Assembly (NCBI RefSeq): GCF_963855985.1 | Contig: NC_087119.1 | Coordinates: forward strand, 7,108,001 to 7,172,000 | Reading direction: 5' to 3' | Source of the DNA: Ostrinia nubilalis | Lineage: Eukaryota > Arthropoda > Insecta > Lepidoptera > Crambidae | DNA length: 64,000 nucleotides | Shown here: in pieces, positions 22,989 to 34,520 of the stretch | Layout: each line of letters begins with the position of its first letter | Position numbering within the stretch: the stretch's first letter is position 1 | Position numbers and translations under genes: made by a program | The notes under the pieces: model-generated | Told to the model about the DNA's origin: nothing | Databases searched by the model: none | What the model saw: only the letters and a program-made list of their open reading frames with translations

Positions 22989-24420
22989 CCATGTAACCAT
23001 TGAATCTTTTTCAGATTTTATTGATGAACAAATTTCAAAATTTAACTCGGTTTCTAATAAATTATTCCAAATTAACAGCCACATTGCATACACCATCATC
23101 CGGTTCTGTCTCTTCGTACCAAAATTCACTTATTATTTGCGTTCATCACCGTTCTGGAATTATCCTGTTTTAACTTCTAAATTAGATACTATCATCCGTC
23201 ACACCCTTTCCCAATTATTAAATATTAAACTGGAAGACCGAGCCTGGACTCAGGCTTCCTTGCCTATTCGGCATGGGGGCCTGGGAATAAGACAAATCTC
23301 GGATGTAGCGCTTCCAGCTTATTTGTCATCTTGTCATAAAACTTTCGGTCTTATCAGCAAAATTCTCACTAAGTCACATATGTACAATGCAGTACATCTT
23401 CCGTTTTTAACTGAGGCCATTAATACATGGAGGACATTTTCATCACTTGATCTTCCCCAAAACCCTTCAGCTCAACGGTTGTGGGACGAGCCTGTCTGCA
23501 GAGTAGTGCGGGATAATTTACTTCAAACGTCTACCAACTCTGCAGACCGCGCTCGTCTCCTAGCCGTGGCTGAATGGGAATCAGGCCTTTGGCTGAAATC
23601 CTTACCCTCTCCTGCCCTTGGCACTCTGATAGACAACATTTCGTTCAGAGTGGCCATTAGTCTCCGCTTGGGGGCCCCTTGCTCTGTACCTCATCGCTGC
23701 TCTTGTGGGAAGGATGTTGATCAACTTGCTCACCACGGTCTTTCTTGTAACAGAAGCGCTGGCCGAATCCCTCGTCACGCTGGTTTGAACGACGTCATTC
23801 GCCGGGCGCTTGTCAGCGCTCGTATTCCGGCCATCCTTGAACCGAGCGGCCTGTCTCGCAGCGATGGGAAGCGTCCGGATGGAATGACGCTTGTTCCCTG
23901 GGAGATGGGGAGGCCTTTAGTGTGGGACGCCACTTGCGTTGACACCTTAGCGCCCTCCCATCTTCCTTCCACCGGCGTCAAGGTGGGTTCGGCTGCTGCT
24001 TCTGCAGAGGACCTCAAGCGGCGCAAATATGAAAATCTCAATGAGACTTACATATTTGAGCCGTTTGGAGTTGAAACTCTGGGCCCGTGGGGACCAAGCG
24101 CCCACAAACTGTTTCGTAAGATGTCTCAGCGCTTAGTTGAGACATCTTACGATACAAAAGCTGGCCTTTACCTTGGCCAACGCATCAGCCTTGCCATCCA
24201 GCGTGGCAATGTGGCCAGCCTTTTGGGCACCTTCCCCCAAGGGAGCGACTTAAACGAAATTTTTTATTTATAAAGCTTGTACATATTTTAATTTTTACCC
24301 TTTTTTATTTAGTTATAGTTTAGTTAAGTAGTTATTTGTTAATATTTAGTTGTATATATAGAATATTGCTAATAAAATTTAATATTTAACTTGAAATAAA
24401 AAAAATAAAAAAAAAAAAAA
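22989..24420 (+). mobile_element. 5'-truncated LINE with poly(A) and 9-bp target duplication
   Basis: The repeat AATAATTAT at 22980-22988 and 24421-24429 flanks the insertion directly after an A-rich tail (about 24394-24420). That identifies a retroposed LINE truncated in its reverse transcriptase region. It sits inside the right end of the larger TIR complex. Confidence 0.85.
22996..24273 (+). pseudogene. LINE ORF2 C-terminus with possible restriction-like endonuclease
   Basis: A continuous frame of more than 420 codons ends in TAA at 24271-24273. It begins inside the thumb-like region after the reverse transcriptase core. The following part matches a family found after RT in many invertebrate LINEs: IRHGGLGIRQ, then a C-x-C...H-H...C knuckle (CSCGKDVDQLAHHGLSC), then RH...N, then KRPDG and LVWDATCVDT about 13 residues on. 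The knuckle followed by a PD ... D spacing resembles the restriction-like endonuclease of R2/R4-type elements. The clade is inferred, not proven. The frame has no internal stop although the RT core is missing. It is a dead-on-arrival copy with a recent look. Confidence 0.75.
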
Positions 24421-24560
24421 AATAATTATAGTAATATCATAGACGAAAGACCAAAGTTTACAGATACTAAGATCAAATTGTTGATAAAAACTTACTGACT
24501 GAGCTACAGAGCTGTTTCAAAAAATGGGGCATCTATCCTGGACTTACCCTAGTCAATAAA

Positions 24561-24585
24561 CGGCCGATATTTCTCGATAACCTAG
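24561..24585 (+). repeat. 25-bp direct repeat at the right edge of the complex
   Basis: Identical to 11871-11895. It is followed by a second TCAATAAACGGCCGAT (24586-24601), so TCAATAAACGGCCGAT occurs twice in tandem here (24553 and 24586). See the left-edge entry. Confidence 0.7.
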
Positions 24586-24601
24586 TCAATAAACGGCCGA
24601 T

Positions 24602-26299
24602 TGGGCGATTGCCTGCCTCAGCCTTCGGGGACACCATTTATATTGTACCGAGTGTTGTACAAAACGCTTATACGCGTTGTTTTATTTATTACAAAGCCCA
24701 CAGAACACATGTCAAGCGTAACATGCGGCTTTGACGGCGCCCTTGACACACACGAAATAAGAGCGATTTCGCTATACAACAACCAGCGAACCATTGTACG
24801 ACGAACTGGATGTCATTCAATAGCGCCATAGATAACGCTATGTATTTGAAAGCTCAGTTGGCTCAGTGTTAGAGCCGTAAATAATGTTGAAATAGTATTT
24901 TTAAATAACGTACTGGTAAAAGGTGTCGTTTGGATAATGGATGAATATGAAAAAAAATGTGCTTTATCTGTAACTAGTGATCCGCCCCGGCTTCGTACGG
25001 GTGCTAAGACGTTACATAATTATATAAACATTCCTCTTGAATCACTACTATTAAGAAAAACCGCAATGAAATCCGTTGCGTAGTTTTAAAGACGATATGC
25101 ATCATGCATAGGGACAGACAGCGAATCTACTATGTTTTATAATATATGTAGTGATGATAATTAAAGGCTCGTTTAGATTAAATAATTTTCGATACGTTAC
25201 GCTTTGGGCTAATGGGTTGCGAAAAAAGTATCTCTACTGGAAAGGCTTGACTGTTAAAACGTGAACGTAACGCTCGCTTCCAAACAAAAACATGCGTAAA
25301 AACGTCAACCTTAAAGTTATAAACAAGAATACAACATTCATAACACCAAATAACGAGTTAACTTGCACCTCAGTGAGCTCAAATCGTTGTGGAGTTAGCT
25401 CAAACACAATTAGGTCTACGCCATGGGGCGCAAGATATCTCATTACAACCATAAAGCAAATACTCAACGTGAGCTAACTGCTTGATAGTTGTATTTCGAC
25501 TTCGCAACTTAAATCAAATTCCCTAGAATACACCAGTGGAAGCGTTTAATATGAACTTACACTAATTTTAACTCTACTTACAAAGTGGGTTATATTCCTT
25601 TTAGTTGTACAGGGGAAGTTTTAGATAAGTAGCCGTGAACTTCTATGACTTTGTTCGTGGACACACGAACTAAGTGAGCTCAGTTAAAAGTTATTCTTTG
25701 ATTTGACTTTTAAAGTCAAATATAATTCAACAGTTGTACCGTTCAGCTTGCCTTTAAAGTTAGTATTCACTGTACTTTTATTTTAATGAATGTAAATCAA
25801 GCTAGAGCCAAATGCAATTAATTACATATGAGTATACTCGTACTATTCTTAAGTATCAGCTCCATTACTTTCTATTAACGGTCTTGTTATACTCGTACAT
25901 TATTTTAAACAAGTATTTTTAAGCAGATCAAATTCAAATTCGTTTATTTCTTTAACTTAGCCTACTTCAGTTACAAGTTGTTTGAGCTTCCTGATGAGCA
26001 GCAGTTCTAGATAATATCAGTATCCAGCAACATAATAGGTATAGTACTATAGTCTATCTATACTAATTAACATGCCAGTACATAGTTAATTTCATTCATC
26101 CTCACATGACATGACGTGTCCCGTCTCTTAGCTATTCCCTCTGTATTACTCGTGAATATTAAAACCTGTTGCCGTATTCTAAATGTAATTAAACTGTCCG
26201 AGACATCCACCGGCTTTGAGTTACAAACTACGAACATACGGCTGAAAATATACGAAACTACGTGAAGGTTCTGGTAAATAATACAACTTTGATACTTGT
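24602..26299. other. No gene recognised
   Basis: Contains a degenerate Helitron-like piece at about 24966-25155 (CTAGTGATCCGCCCCGGCTT on the plus strand). Otherwise AT-rich DNA with no convincing exon or repeat. Confidence 0.4.
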
Positions 26300-26628
26300 A
26301 GACTAAGAGCTAGTGAACGCCAGACCTACGTCATTTTATAAAAACTGAAAGTTTGTCAGCTTATGCTCCCAATATAGGATATAATGTTGGTGAAAATCTG
26401 ATTTTTATGTATAATATTTGGGCAATAATTAGGAGTATTTTCCCCAACAGCCAGACAGTTTTGACAGTTCCAACTTCTTGCCAGACAGTTTTTTAGAGTA
26501 GCTCCCAAAGCCATCATGACCCAAACTTCATAATTCACCAACATTATACGCTACATTGGGAGCTTACGCTGACAAACTTTCAGCTTTTATAAAATGACGT
26601 AGGTCTGGCGTTCACTAGCTCTTAGTCT
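26300..26628. mobile_element. TIR element with about 95-bp arms
   Basis: The plus-strand start AGACTAAGAGCTAGTGAACG and the end CGTTCACTAGCTCTTAGTCT are inverted repeats that continue inward for roughly 95 bp with a few gaps. TA borders both ends, as in mariner-type elements. A duplicated CCAGACAGTTTT motif lies in the middle. No ORF. Confidence 0.85.
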
Positions 26629-27509
26629 ATTGGGTAAATCCGCGTCTGTACAATGTGACATGTTTGCGATAGGTATCGCATCTCTACGCTGCCAAGTTCC
26701 AACGGATGACAGTAAATCGAAAGGAAAGATTGGGTAGGTATGTATACATTTTTGTTGAAAAATGGAACCTATTACGTGTATAAAAGACACACAATATGTA
26801 TAGCTTGATTTGCCATCGTCTGAATATCACAATCAAGTGTAATTTATGTCGATTTACTCGTATAAATTTGGAAATGTTTGCGGTTTCTTCTAATCATAAA
26901 AGGTATTAGGAATGTTCAATAGTCCAGAACAGAGCTACTTACTTATTTTTATCAATTCAGGCCGCATTTTATTTAGCTTTACTAAAAACTGGCTTCAAGA
27001 CGTCTAAAGATACTGTAGAGTCCATAAAAAATTGACATCATAATGCGCCCCGCGAGTTCACTACAACATCGCTGCTCGATCGCTGCCATTTCGTTACACC
27101 AACTAACAATACACTTTGAAAGCTCGCTTTGATAAAAAGCGAGATAAAAAGCTCGATGCTCAAGCTTTTCGTAAATTTTTTCAGCAAATAGAGCTGTTTA
27201 AAATGCGAGCGAGTATTTCAGGACGTGCGAAACGAGAGTTACAGAAATGTTGAACTTTTTGTACATTGAATTGAAACTCTGAAGGATTCGCATTCATGTG
27301 TAAAATTCTGCCTCTATTTTTTATTTCTTTGTACAAATGTAACTATAAACGTTAATATTAGGTTAATTAATGATTACATGTTATGAATCAAATGCTTATC
27401 ATTTGTTTTGATTTATTTATTTTATTTATTAAGGCATACACAACAGGTAAGAATCAAGGGATACAATGGTACTTTGATTTGATAATATTTATCCGATTAA
27501 CCTCACTCA
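26629..27509. other. No gene recognised
   Basis: AT-rich intergenic DNA without a supported coding or repeat feature. Confidence 0.4.
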
Positions 27510-27653
27510 CGCCCGTATTCACAAACTATGAGGTCTCACAGTGCGCATGGACGCATAAGGTGACAATCGAATCAATCACAGAGCTCTATTATTGAACGTT
27601 GTGCGTTCGATTTGCTGCTTCACTTAAGCAAGCATCTTTTGTGAATACGGGCG
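27510..27653. mobile_element. MITE, CGCCCGTATTC family, copy 3
   Basis: Near-perfect ends CGCCCGTATTCACAAAC and TTTGTGAATACGGGCG. It is one of the best-preserved copies in the window. Confidence 0.9.
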
Positions 27654-27948
27654 TCAATAAATTAGGTACTGTGTTAGATACGACTATTATTACCGTGACT
27701 GGACTTAGCAGAACTTTCCGACGAGTCGTCTTAAACAGCGAGTATTTCGTAGGAAATGCACTATTTCATATGCAAACCACTTTATATCGTCTTTACAACA
27801 CGTCAAGCATCAATATTATTGCCCGATTGAGCAGAAAATTCCTGGAAAGCGTCTCTTGGAACAGGATTAAAAGCTACGTATCTCAAGAGGAAACTCCGTT
27901 TTAGTCCAAGAATTTGTAGCATATAGGGAGATGGCTGGCTGTTACATT

Positions 27949-28062
27949 AAGGCTGAGTTGCACCATCTTACTTTAACTTTGACAAACGTTAAAAATCTGT
28001 AAAACTCCATACAAAAAGCACCGGTATTTGTTATTGTTACGGTTACAATAACTAAAGTGTAA
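27949..28062. mobile_element. MITE, GGCTGAGTTGCACCA family, copy 2
   Basis: The left end GGCTGAGTTGCACCATCTTA is clear and the internal ACTCCATACAAAAAGCACCG matches the copy at 35131. The right end has decayed. Confidence 0.65.
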
Positions 28063-30475
28063 TATGATAATTTTAGCGTTCAGTTTTTTCTTTGTTGTTA
28101 TGTTTTATCAGCTTTGTCTTAGCACTTGGTTTAGTGAAGAACATAAACAAAACAAAGGATATAACAAGCATTGTAACAAGCTGTTGCATGGCGGAATTAT
28201 GTTCTCATAGTATACCTTTATTGAATGTGATCAAGACAAAACAAAGTAAAATAGCTCTATTATCTTTTGAAAAGTGCATGAAACTTAAATAAACCCTGAC
28301 GTCTAGAGACAGTAATATCCATTTACCTGCATGTTCTTTCGAAGCAAACAATAATCTACTAAATTGATATCGGAAAGCTAGAGAAAGTTCCATAAGCAAA
28401 CATTTCTTCGATGGAAATAGAAAACTATAGCCATTTCTGCTTTCAAAGGAGATTAATATCAACATTGCAATACTGAGCAATTTATTAGAGAGTAATAAGT
28501 GGCTTGAAATGGGGCAATAGGTAATGCAATTTGACATATGAATACAACGTAGAAATAAAGATTGCATTAAATGATTGTAACTTTTAATTAACTTATGGTG
28601 TTTGATTGAACCGTTGCTGATTGTATTATACCAGTATAATGCATATTTTGAGAACGATACGTTCAAAAAGTAAGTACCTTTGTACTTTGTAAAAGTTTTA
28701 AGAAATAAATCATTAAGATAATTCATCTCTTATTCGCTACATACTAGACGAAACATTTTTCAAAAATAATTTAAAAAAAACTTAAAAATACAAACAATAT
28801 CTTTTTACATTTCTGTGATAAAAATGTGTATTTTATAGTGTGTTTTATCGTTGTCGTAGGATCTGTTTTATAAAATATCGGTCGTGGTTGGGACGTTTCT
28901 CCTTCTCGTATACCACTAGTGATCTAGAAAACTAACGGATACAAACGATTCTTATATTATTGTATTGGAAAAGTATCGTCTAGGTCGTTCTTACTGTTAT
29001 AAACAGGACTAGAGATTTATCATAGCGAAAACGCGTTCGAAGCGATACAAGCCTAGCATTTTTTAAAAGAAGCCATAATTTAAAAAAATAAGTATTAAAA
29101 CTTGGGTAAAAGTAAAACACCAAACTTGGTGCCACTATTTAAAAAAAAATAGAGTTTCTGTTCAATGTGTATAAAAATTTTTGAATATCAAGTTTGTAAC
29201 TTACGAGTACCACCTAATTTTTTACCAATGTTTATTTGTCTATATTCTTTATTAAAATTAATTCCAGATTTATAACCTAATATAGCTAAAAATTAAGCTG
29301 CCGATCCCAGAAGATTTTATTAACTCACTACTAAATTATTTTATACCAACTTGTATCCGCAGAACGCGTTTAAATGAAAGTATTGAACTTTCTTACAGAT
29401 ATTGCCATAAGCTTTGGCTTAACTTCTGAGGCTAAAGCTTGGTAAACAAACTAACGGTGCAGATATATTTCCTTGGAAAATGCAGTGCAATTAGAGAAGC
29501 AGCAAATACCCTCAGTTAAAATAGTTATTTCTTTATGAAAACGTTAAATGGAACAGTTCTCGGATTAAATTACATCTAGATTTAAATACTTATTCCCAGA
29601 AAGAGGTTTATTTGTAAGTACTCGCTCGAACTAGTAAAGAGCAAGGAAGATAAATAAAAATAAGAGATTCATTTGCAAGTAGATATTTTCAATAGAACAC
29701 TCTCAATCATAAAAGAAATAAGAATAACTTATATCTACGTACTGTACAAACAATAAAATTAATATCGGCAAAAGATATCTTATTGTTATTATGTTTGTGT
29801 AGTTTTGTTCACCTTTACTCGAAGTAGACATCTTATTCTTATTTTTGTGTTATTCTACCTTTACTCACATTTTGTTTTCCTCACGGGACCATGCCAAGTG
29901 AGCGTTTTCAAAGTTGATTTTCAGTTATGTCAAATTAGCCCAGTGGTCTTTTTTTTCCCAGCAGGTTTATTTTCAACGAAAATAAACGTGATTCCATCAC
30001 AAAAATAGAACAATAGACGGAAGATGTTTAGAAACCAAATTCATTTCTCGTTCTTCATAATTATGAATTCAATTGAACACCCTCGGCGTTTCGTAAATGA
30101 ATAACTTCAAACGTTACCGATCAAGTGTCATTCAAGAGGGTATTAATCATAAGAATGCGACGGTACGAACACAATACAATTCTTGTTCCATTTTCAACCT
30201 TACATTTGTCACGTAAAGGAGAAAAGCAAAAACTTTGCCTTTTGAATTTAATATTCGAAAATCTTCTAAACGGTTGTCCAACGTTGTTCACGGCCAAGGT
30301 TATTGTCAAAGGTTCTTAACATTTCGCTGTCTGTAGACAATGTAGCGTAAGGTATAAAATTCGAATCGGGAAAGTCACGAATGTGTATTGTTTTTACCAA
30401 ATTTTAGGTCAGAGCAAAGCCGCCACGAAATCAAAAAGAGTTTAGAGGTCTATTTTTATTTTTTACTAGCTTTCC
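28063..30475. other. No gene recognised
   Basis: The longest frame outside the transposons (173 codons, minus strand, 28205-28726) lies here. It has no domain or exon structure that I recognise and I do not call it. The rest is AT-rich. Confidence 0.35.
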
Positions 30476-30710
30476 CCCCGCGGCTTCGCCCGCGTGGAAT
30501 TTTGTCTGTCACAGAAAAACTTTATCGCGCGCGTACCTGTTTCAAAAACCGGGATAAAAACTATCCTATGTCCTTTCCCGGGACTTAAACTATCTCTATG
30601 CCAAATTTCATCAAAATCGGTTCAGTGGTTTAGGCGTGAAAGAGAGACAGACAGACAGAGTTACTTTCGCATTTATAATATTAGTATAGAAGTATAGATT
30701 TTAGTATAGA
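30476..30710 (-). mobile_element. Non-autonomous Helitron-like element
   Basis: Read on the minus strand it begins TCTATACTAAAATC, has TATTATAAATGCGAAAGTAA near the start, and ends in a GC-rich hairpin (CGCGGGCGAAGCCGCG) shortly before CTAG. TC...hairpin...CTRR is the Helitron pattern, and repeats of this kind (Lep1-like) are described from Lepidoptera. No target duplication, as expected. A copy of the same length and orientation is at 38047-38281. Confidence 0.7.
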
Positions 30711-33389
30711 TAAACACTAACGTACTAATTAAGTAGTATCTGAATAGGCCACTATCTGAAATGGTTAACTAAAATATACCCCTAAATCGTACTTACCAGA
30801 AGTACGATTGACGGCATAAAACGCCTGCCAAAAAAATAAACGTATTTTAAAACTATCAGGCTGACATGAGTCCTAGTAAGGGAAAAATTTTGTAAGAGCC
30901 ACTTAAGTGGTTCTTCAAGTGACAGATTTGGTTGCTTAACCGACTATAGCTATAAAAATACTCGAACCTATTTAAAAATCTACATACAAATAAAAGCGAA
31001 AGGTGAAAACTGACTGACTCACTCATCACGAAATCTCAGAAACTACAAGTGATAGGGGTCTCAAATTTTGCATGGAGATTCCTTTTACAACGTAGGTACT
31101 CACTAAGTATGACGGGATTTTACAATATTCAACCCTTAAGGGAGTAAAACGGGATCCACTCGTACGAAGCCGCTAGTAGGTATATTGTATAAATGTATAA
31201 CGTCTGTGATCTGCTATAGCTACTTAACTCATCACTCTATCTTTTCCCTGGAGAAGTGAACTCGAAACCTCCGTCAGATAGGTACTAGAAACCTCCGTCA
31301 GATAGGTCCTCGAAACTTCAGATTTCCTCTAGGGACTCAACTGAAAGTTTATCAAATATGGGGGGAAGAATCGAACGTCCCCGCACATTAATTTCGCAGG
31401 CAAATGATTATTTTGTAGTTTAGTTGACTGGCATAGAAATTATTGTTATTAGTAAGAGAATGTGTGTGTGTTACAGACATATATTATTACTAGCTGTGCC
31501 CGCGACTTCGTCCGCGTGGAATAATGACTTTGGGTAGGCACTTTTAATAATTTAGTCTAATTATTTTACAAATAGCTTTTGCCCGCGACTTCTCCGGAAA
31601 CACATCTTCCATTAATTCTGTTATAGAATGCTTATGCGAAATTTGAAGTAGATTGAACGAAGGAATCTCGTTATCCCATACAAACTTTGCCCCCCCTTTT
31701 TACCTTCTTAGGGGTAGAATTTTGGAAAATCCTTTCTTATCAGATGCTTACGTCTTATAAAGAACACATCGTCCAAGTTTCAGGTCTCTACGATCAGCGG
31801 TTTAGGCTGTGCATTGATCCATCAGTGGCGCGCGCAGTACTTGATCATTATTTTGCTGCGATGATATTTTAAAACTGCGATATCTCCTAAGATATTTATT
31901 TAAGTCGAATGGTGTAAAGGGCAAGTATGTTTTAAATTAAATACTTGTGATGAATAACTTATTTATTTGGATAAGGATTAATATCATGTTTATGAAAAAA
32001 CCTCCGCAAATAATGCATTAATATAAAACAGATTTCTTTTTGCATAAAAAGGGTTACTATGAGCCAACCTTAAAAGATAGACATATACTATCGGGGACTT
32101 TTTTTTAGAACTTTTAAAGGGGAACAATCATGTCATACATGATTTTTGCGAAACTTTAACCGTTTACGCAGCGTCAGCTCTCAAAAGGAAAAAAATCACT
32201 GATTTGAAACATTCTTCATTGGTCTTAGCGTGATGATATATAGCCTAAAGCCTTCAGGAACTAACGGGCTATCCAACACAAAAAGAATTTTTCAAATCGG
32301 TCCAGTAGTTCCTGAGATTAGCGCGTTCAACCAAACAAACAAGCAAACAAACTCTTCAGCTTTATAATATTAGTATAGATAAACTACACTGAAACTGTAA
32401 TACTTATATCTACAACTTACAAATTTTTAAATCACACGTCTCGTTTCCACAAAACCTAACAGTACAAACAGTGTAACAAAAAATAAATAAACTTAACATA
32501 GTAACAAGTGTAAAATGAAATAAAATTCCTGAAAGAGCACGTTTCTCCAAATACAAGTAAGGAGAACATCTACACCACTACCTACATAACTTGTAGTAAA
32601 TAAAGAAAAAAATAAATAAAGAAAATAGGAAGCGCTGGCGGCTGTGACACAGTCTTGGTTCATAGTACGGCTGACGACTTTAAATTCTTTTCTACTCGTA
32701 CTTCAACTTGTTATTTTAGTAATCTAATATACTTATATAACTCAAAGGGGACTGACTGACTGACATTGTGATCTATCAACGCACAGCCCAAACACAAAAT
32801 ATAACAGAAGGTAAACTCATGTATGTACCTCGCTTTGCATACCTCTCTCACTCGCACGCTCGGCCGTCGCGCTAGGGTTGTCTTGTCATGTGTTGCGTTT
32901 ATTTCGATAAGATAGAAAAATGTTACTCTTAATACTATGCAAGAAAGACAATAACAAATATCCACGTATACTTATTTATATTTAGTACGTTATTATAGTA
33001 ATAGTTTGCAAACAAATACACGAGAAGGAAGTAGTATTTAGTTGAGTGACACTATTATCCAACTAATATTATAGGCTATAATTTATGACGATCTGTGACA
33101 AACTAAATTTCACGCGGGTGAAGCCGCGGGCAAAAGCTAGTTATCCAATAATTCCTAAAACCTCTCTAAAACAATTTGATATTCCTAATAATTGAGTTGG
33201 CTTTCAATTTCAATTGAAATTCAAATAAATAACTTACTTACCTCCCCGAATCAACTGGTAATTTAAAAAATGAAAATTCGGTATTTAATGATGAGTTTAA
33301 GCAACCAAATACCGAACAATTATAATACGACTTTTTCTGTTCACTCATTTTCTTCAATTTCGCAAAACAAAATAATATCATAGGCGGTT
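30711..33389. other. Fragments of Helitron-like repeats, no gene
   Basis: Helitron-type 3' hairpin ends appear on the plus strand at about 31160-31175 and 33118-33138, and on the minus strand at 31492. A related minus-strand piece at 32225-32391 ends in TATAATATTAGTATAGATA. Between them is AT-rich DNA with no exon I can support. Confidence 0.45.
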
Positions 33390-33530
33390 GACCGGCGCGT
33401 GACTCAAGTGAACCACAGCGAACGTGTGGCGAACGTCTGTCGCGCCACGTCGCGCTCGCATTCGTCCAAGACAGTCTTGCTAGAGCGGTGTCTATGTGTG
33501 CGTGGCTCGAGCGCGTTTAGTATGGAGTTT
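33390..33530 (+). promoter_or_regulatory. CpG-rich block upstream of the first transporter exon
   Basis: Strikingly GC- and CpG-rich for this window (for example GTCGCGCCACGTCGCGCTCG). It lies about 0.2 kb upstream of the first recognised transporter exon, with no similarity to other repeats here. It might be a promoter or a non-coding first exon. No splice donor consistent with exon 33741 was found and the following 150 bp are Helitron-like, so this is weak. Confidence 0.2.
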
Positions 33531-33539
33531 GTCTTCTGT

Positions 33540-33693
33540 TATATTTTGTGGCCCAAACCACTGGACGCATCGGGCTGAAATTTGGCATGCAGGTAGATGT
33601 TAAGACGTAGGCATCTGCTAGAAAGGTTTTTACGAAACTCCACCCCTAAGGGGGATCCACGCGTACTTACGAAGTTGCGGGCGGCCGCTAGTA
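33540..33693 (+). mobile_element. Helitron-like 3' end just before exon 1
   Basis: Starts near ATTTTGTGGCCCAAACCACT and ends CGGGCGGCCGCTAG. The hairpin before CTAG is degenerate. It places a mobile fragment only about 50 bp from the splice acceptor of the coding exon at 33741. Confidence 0.45.
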
Positions 33694-33740
33694 ACAGACA
33701 TAAAATAAAATGCTTACATTGTTATTTCTCTTTGTTACAG

Positions 33741-33894
33741 CGATGCCTGACTACCAACGACTTGACATCGCTGGGCGTGGGCTCATGCGTGGGCACCGGC
33801 ATGTATCTGGTGGCTGGCATGGTGGCTAGGAAGTTCGCTGGTCCAGCTGTCATCTTTAGCTTCATCATCGCTGCTTTGGCCAGCATCTTTTCCG
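33741..33894 (+). CDS. Cationic amino acid transporter (SLC7/CAT type), internal exon
   Basis: 154 bp between TTTGTTACAG and GTAAGG, entered in phase 0 and left in phase 1. It encodes 51 residues beginning [20 protein letters not shown] and running through [20 protein letters not shown]. This matches the start of the APC-fold permease: the first helix with its glycine-rich substrate-binding bend, then the second helix. In CAT-family proteins this lies about 30-50 residues after the start codon, so an upstream exon with the initiator is missing from my reading. The protein would act in a cell membrane, moving cationic amino acids; exact substrate is not shown by the sequence. Closest remembered type is the insect CAT related to Drosophila CG13248. 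Confidence 0.9.
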
Positions 33895-33953
33895 GTAAGG
33901 ATCTCGCCAAAACAACAATGTACCAAACGTGTATCAGCGGTTCTGGTACTCTT

Positions 33954-34090
33954 GCGCGAAAGACACTAGCGCAAAATGCCATTAGCGCGAATGGACGTTA
34001 GCGCGAAAAGACATGAGCGTGAAAGACACTAGCGCGAAAGACATTTGCGCGAAAGACACTAGCGCGAAGGACTTTTGCGCGAAAGACATA
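33954..34090 (+). repeat. Minisatellite of 15-16-bp units in intron 1
   Basis: About nine variant units of GCGCGAAAGACACTA begin 60 bp after the splice donor at 33895. Units alternate between ACACTA and ACATTT endings. CpG content is far above that of the rest of the intron. No similar array was seen elsewhere in the window. Confidence 0.9.
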
Positions 34091-34140
34091 CATTAAAATT
34101 TAAAGAAAAACTAATAAGAAAAAAATTTTAAAATTTTGCT

Positions 34141-34237
34141 GAGCCTTCACATGTCTCATAACATAATCATTTTTCCCTACCAGCGCTTCGAGACCAACAT
34201 TTGGCAAGTGCTGAGAAGAAACCCCGCAACAAATTCA
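34141..34237 (-). mobile_element. LINE-like 3' UTR repeat, twin of the Copia target
   Basis: On the minus strand it reads TTCTTCTCAGCACTTGCCAA then TGTTGGTCTCGAAGCGCT. The same sequence at 52520-52559 continues at 57254 and is split by the Copia element, so this copy shows the unoccupied site. It is itself abutted by a MITE at 34238. Confidence 0.7.
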
Positions 34238-34383
34238 CGCCCGTATTCACAAACGATGTTTGCTTAAGTGGAGTAGCAAATCGAACGCACAGCGTTGAAT
34301 AGAGCTCTGTGATTGGTTCGACTGTCACCCTGTGCGTCCACGCACACTGTGAGACCTCATAGTAATGTTTGTGAATACGGACG
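34238..34383. mobile_element. MITE, CGCCCGTATTC family, copy 4
   Basis: Ends CGCCCGTATTCACAAACGAT and TTTGTGAATACGGACG. It is inverted relative to the copy at 27510 and abuts the LINE-like repeat to its left. Confidence 0.9.
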
Positions 34384-34520
34384 TCAGTCACCACTCTGTC
34401 TGCCGGTTGAAATATTTCCCGTTATGATTGCTTTTGTCTATGTCATGAAAGTCCTGAAACTTATCAATTTGTGAGTGAGATGCGAGCTTCCCCTTTGTGT
34501 GAAAAGTAAATTATACTAAA

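Larger units (their letters stand above)
11892..24552. mobile_element. 12.7-kb nested complex bounded by 28-bp inverted repeats
   Basis: Left end 11892-11919 and right end 24525-24552 are inverted repeats, starting CTAGGGTAA and ending ATGCCCCA, with 26 of 28 bases matching. Motifs of the type GG(A/C)ATCTATCC or its complement recur about 11 times near both ends (11905, 11921, 22482, 22496, 22519, 22559, 22838, 22857, 22893, 22911, 24529) and nowhere obvious in the middle, as expected for subterminal sites of one element. Inside are an AT-rich inverted-repeat element, a BEL retrotransposon and a LINE. Without the BEL insertion the unit would be about 5.6 kb. No transposase was recognised, so its superfamily is unknown. 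Confidence 0.6.

Noticed and set aside
28205..28726. 173-codon minus-strand ORF, the longest outside the transposons
   Set aside because: No recognisable motif and no exon borders. In 64 kb of AT-rich DNA read in six frames one such frame by chance is plausible.
33390..33600. First exon or promoter of the transporter gene
   Set aside because: CpG richness is suggestive, but the only donor-like site (CAG/GTAGAT near 33590) is part of a Helitron-like repeat and no ATG exon in frame was found. Kept only as a low-confidence regulatory feature.
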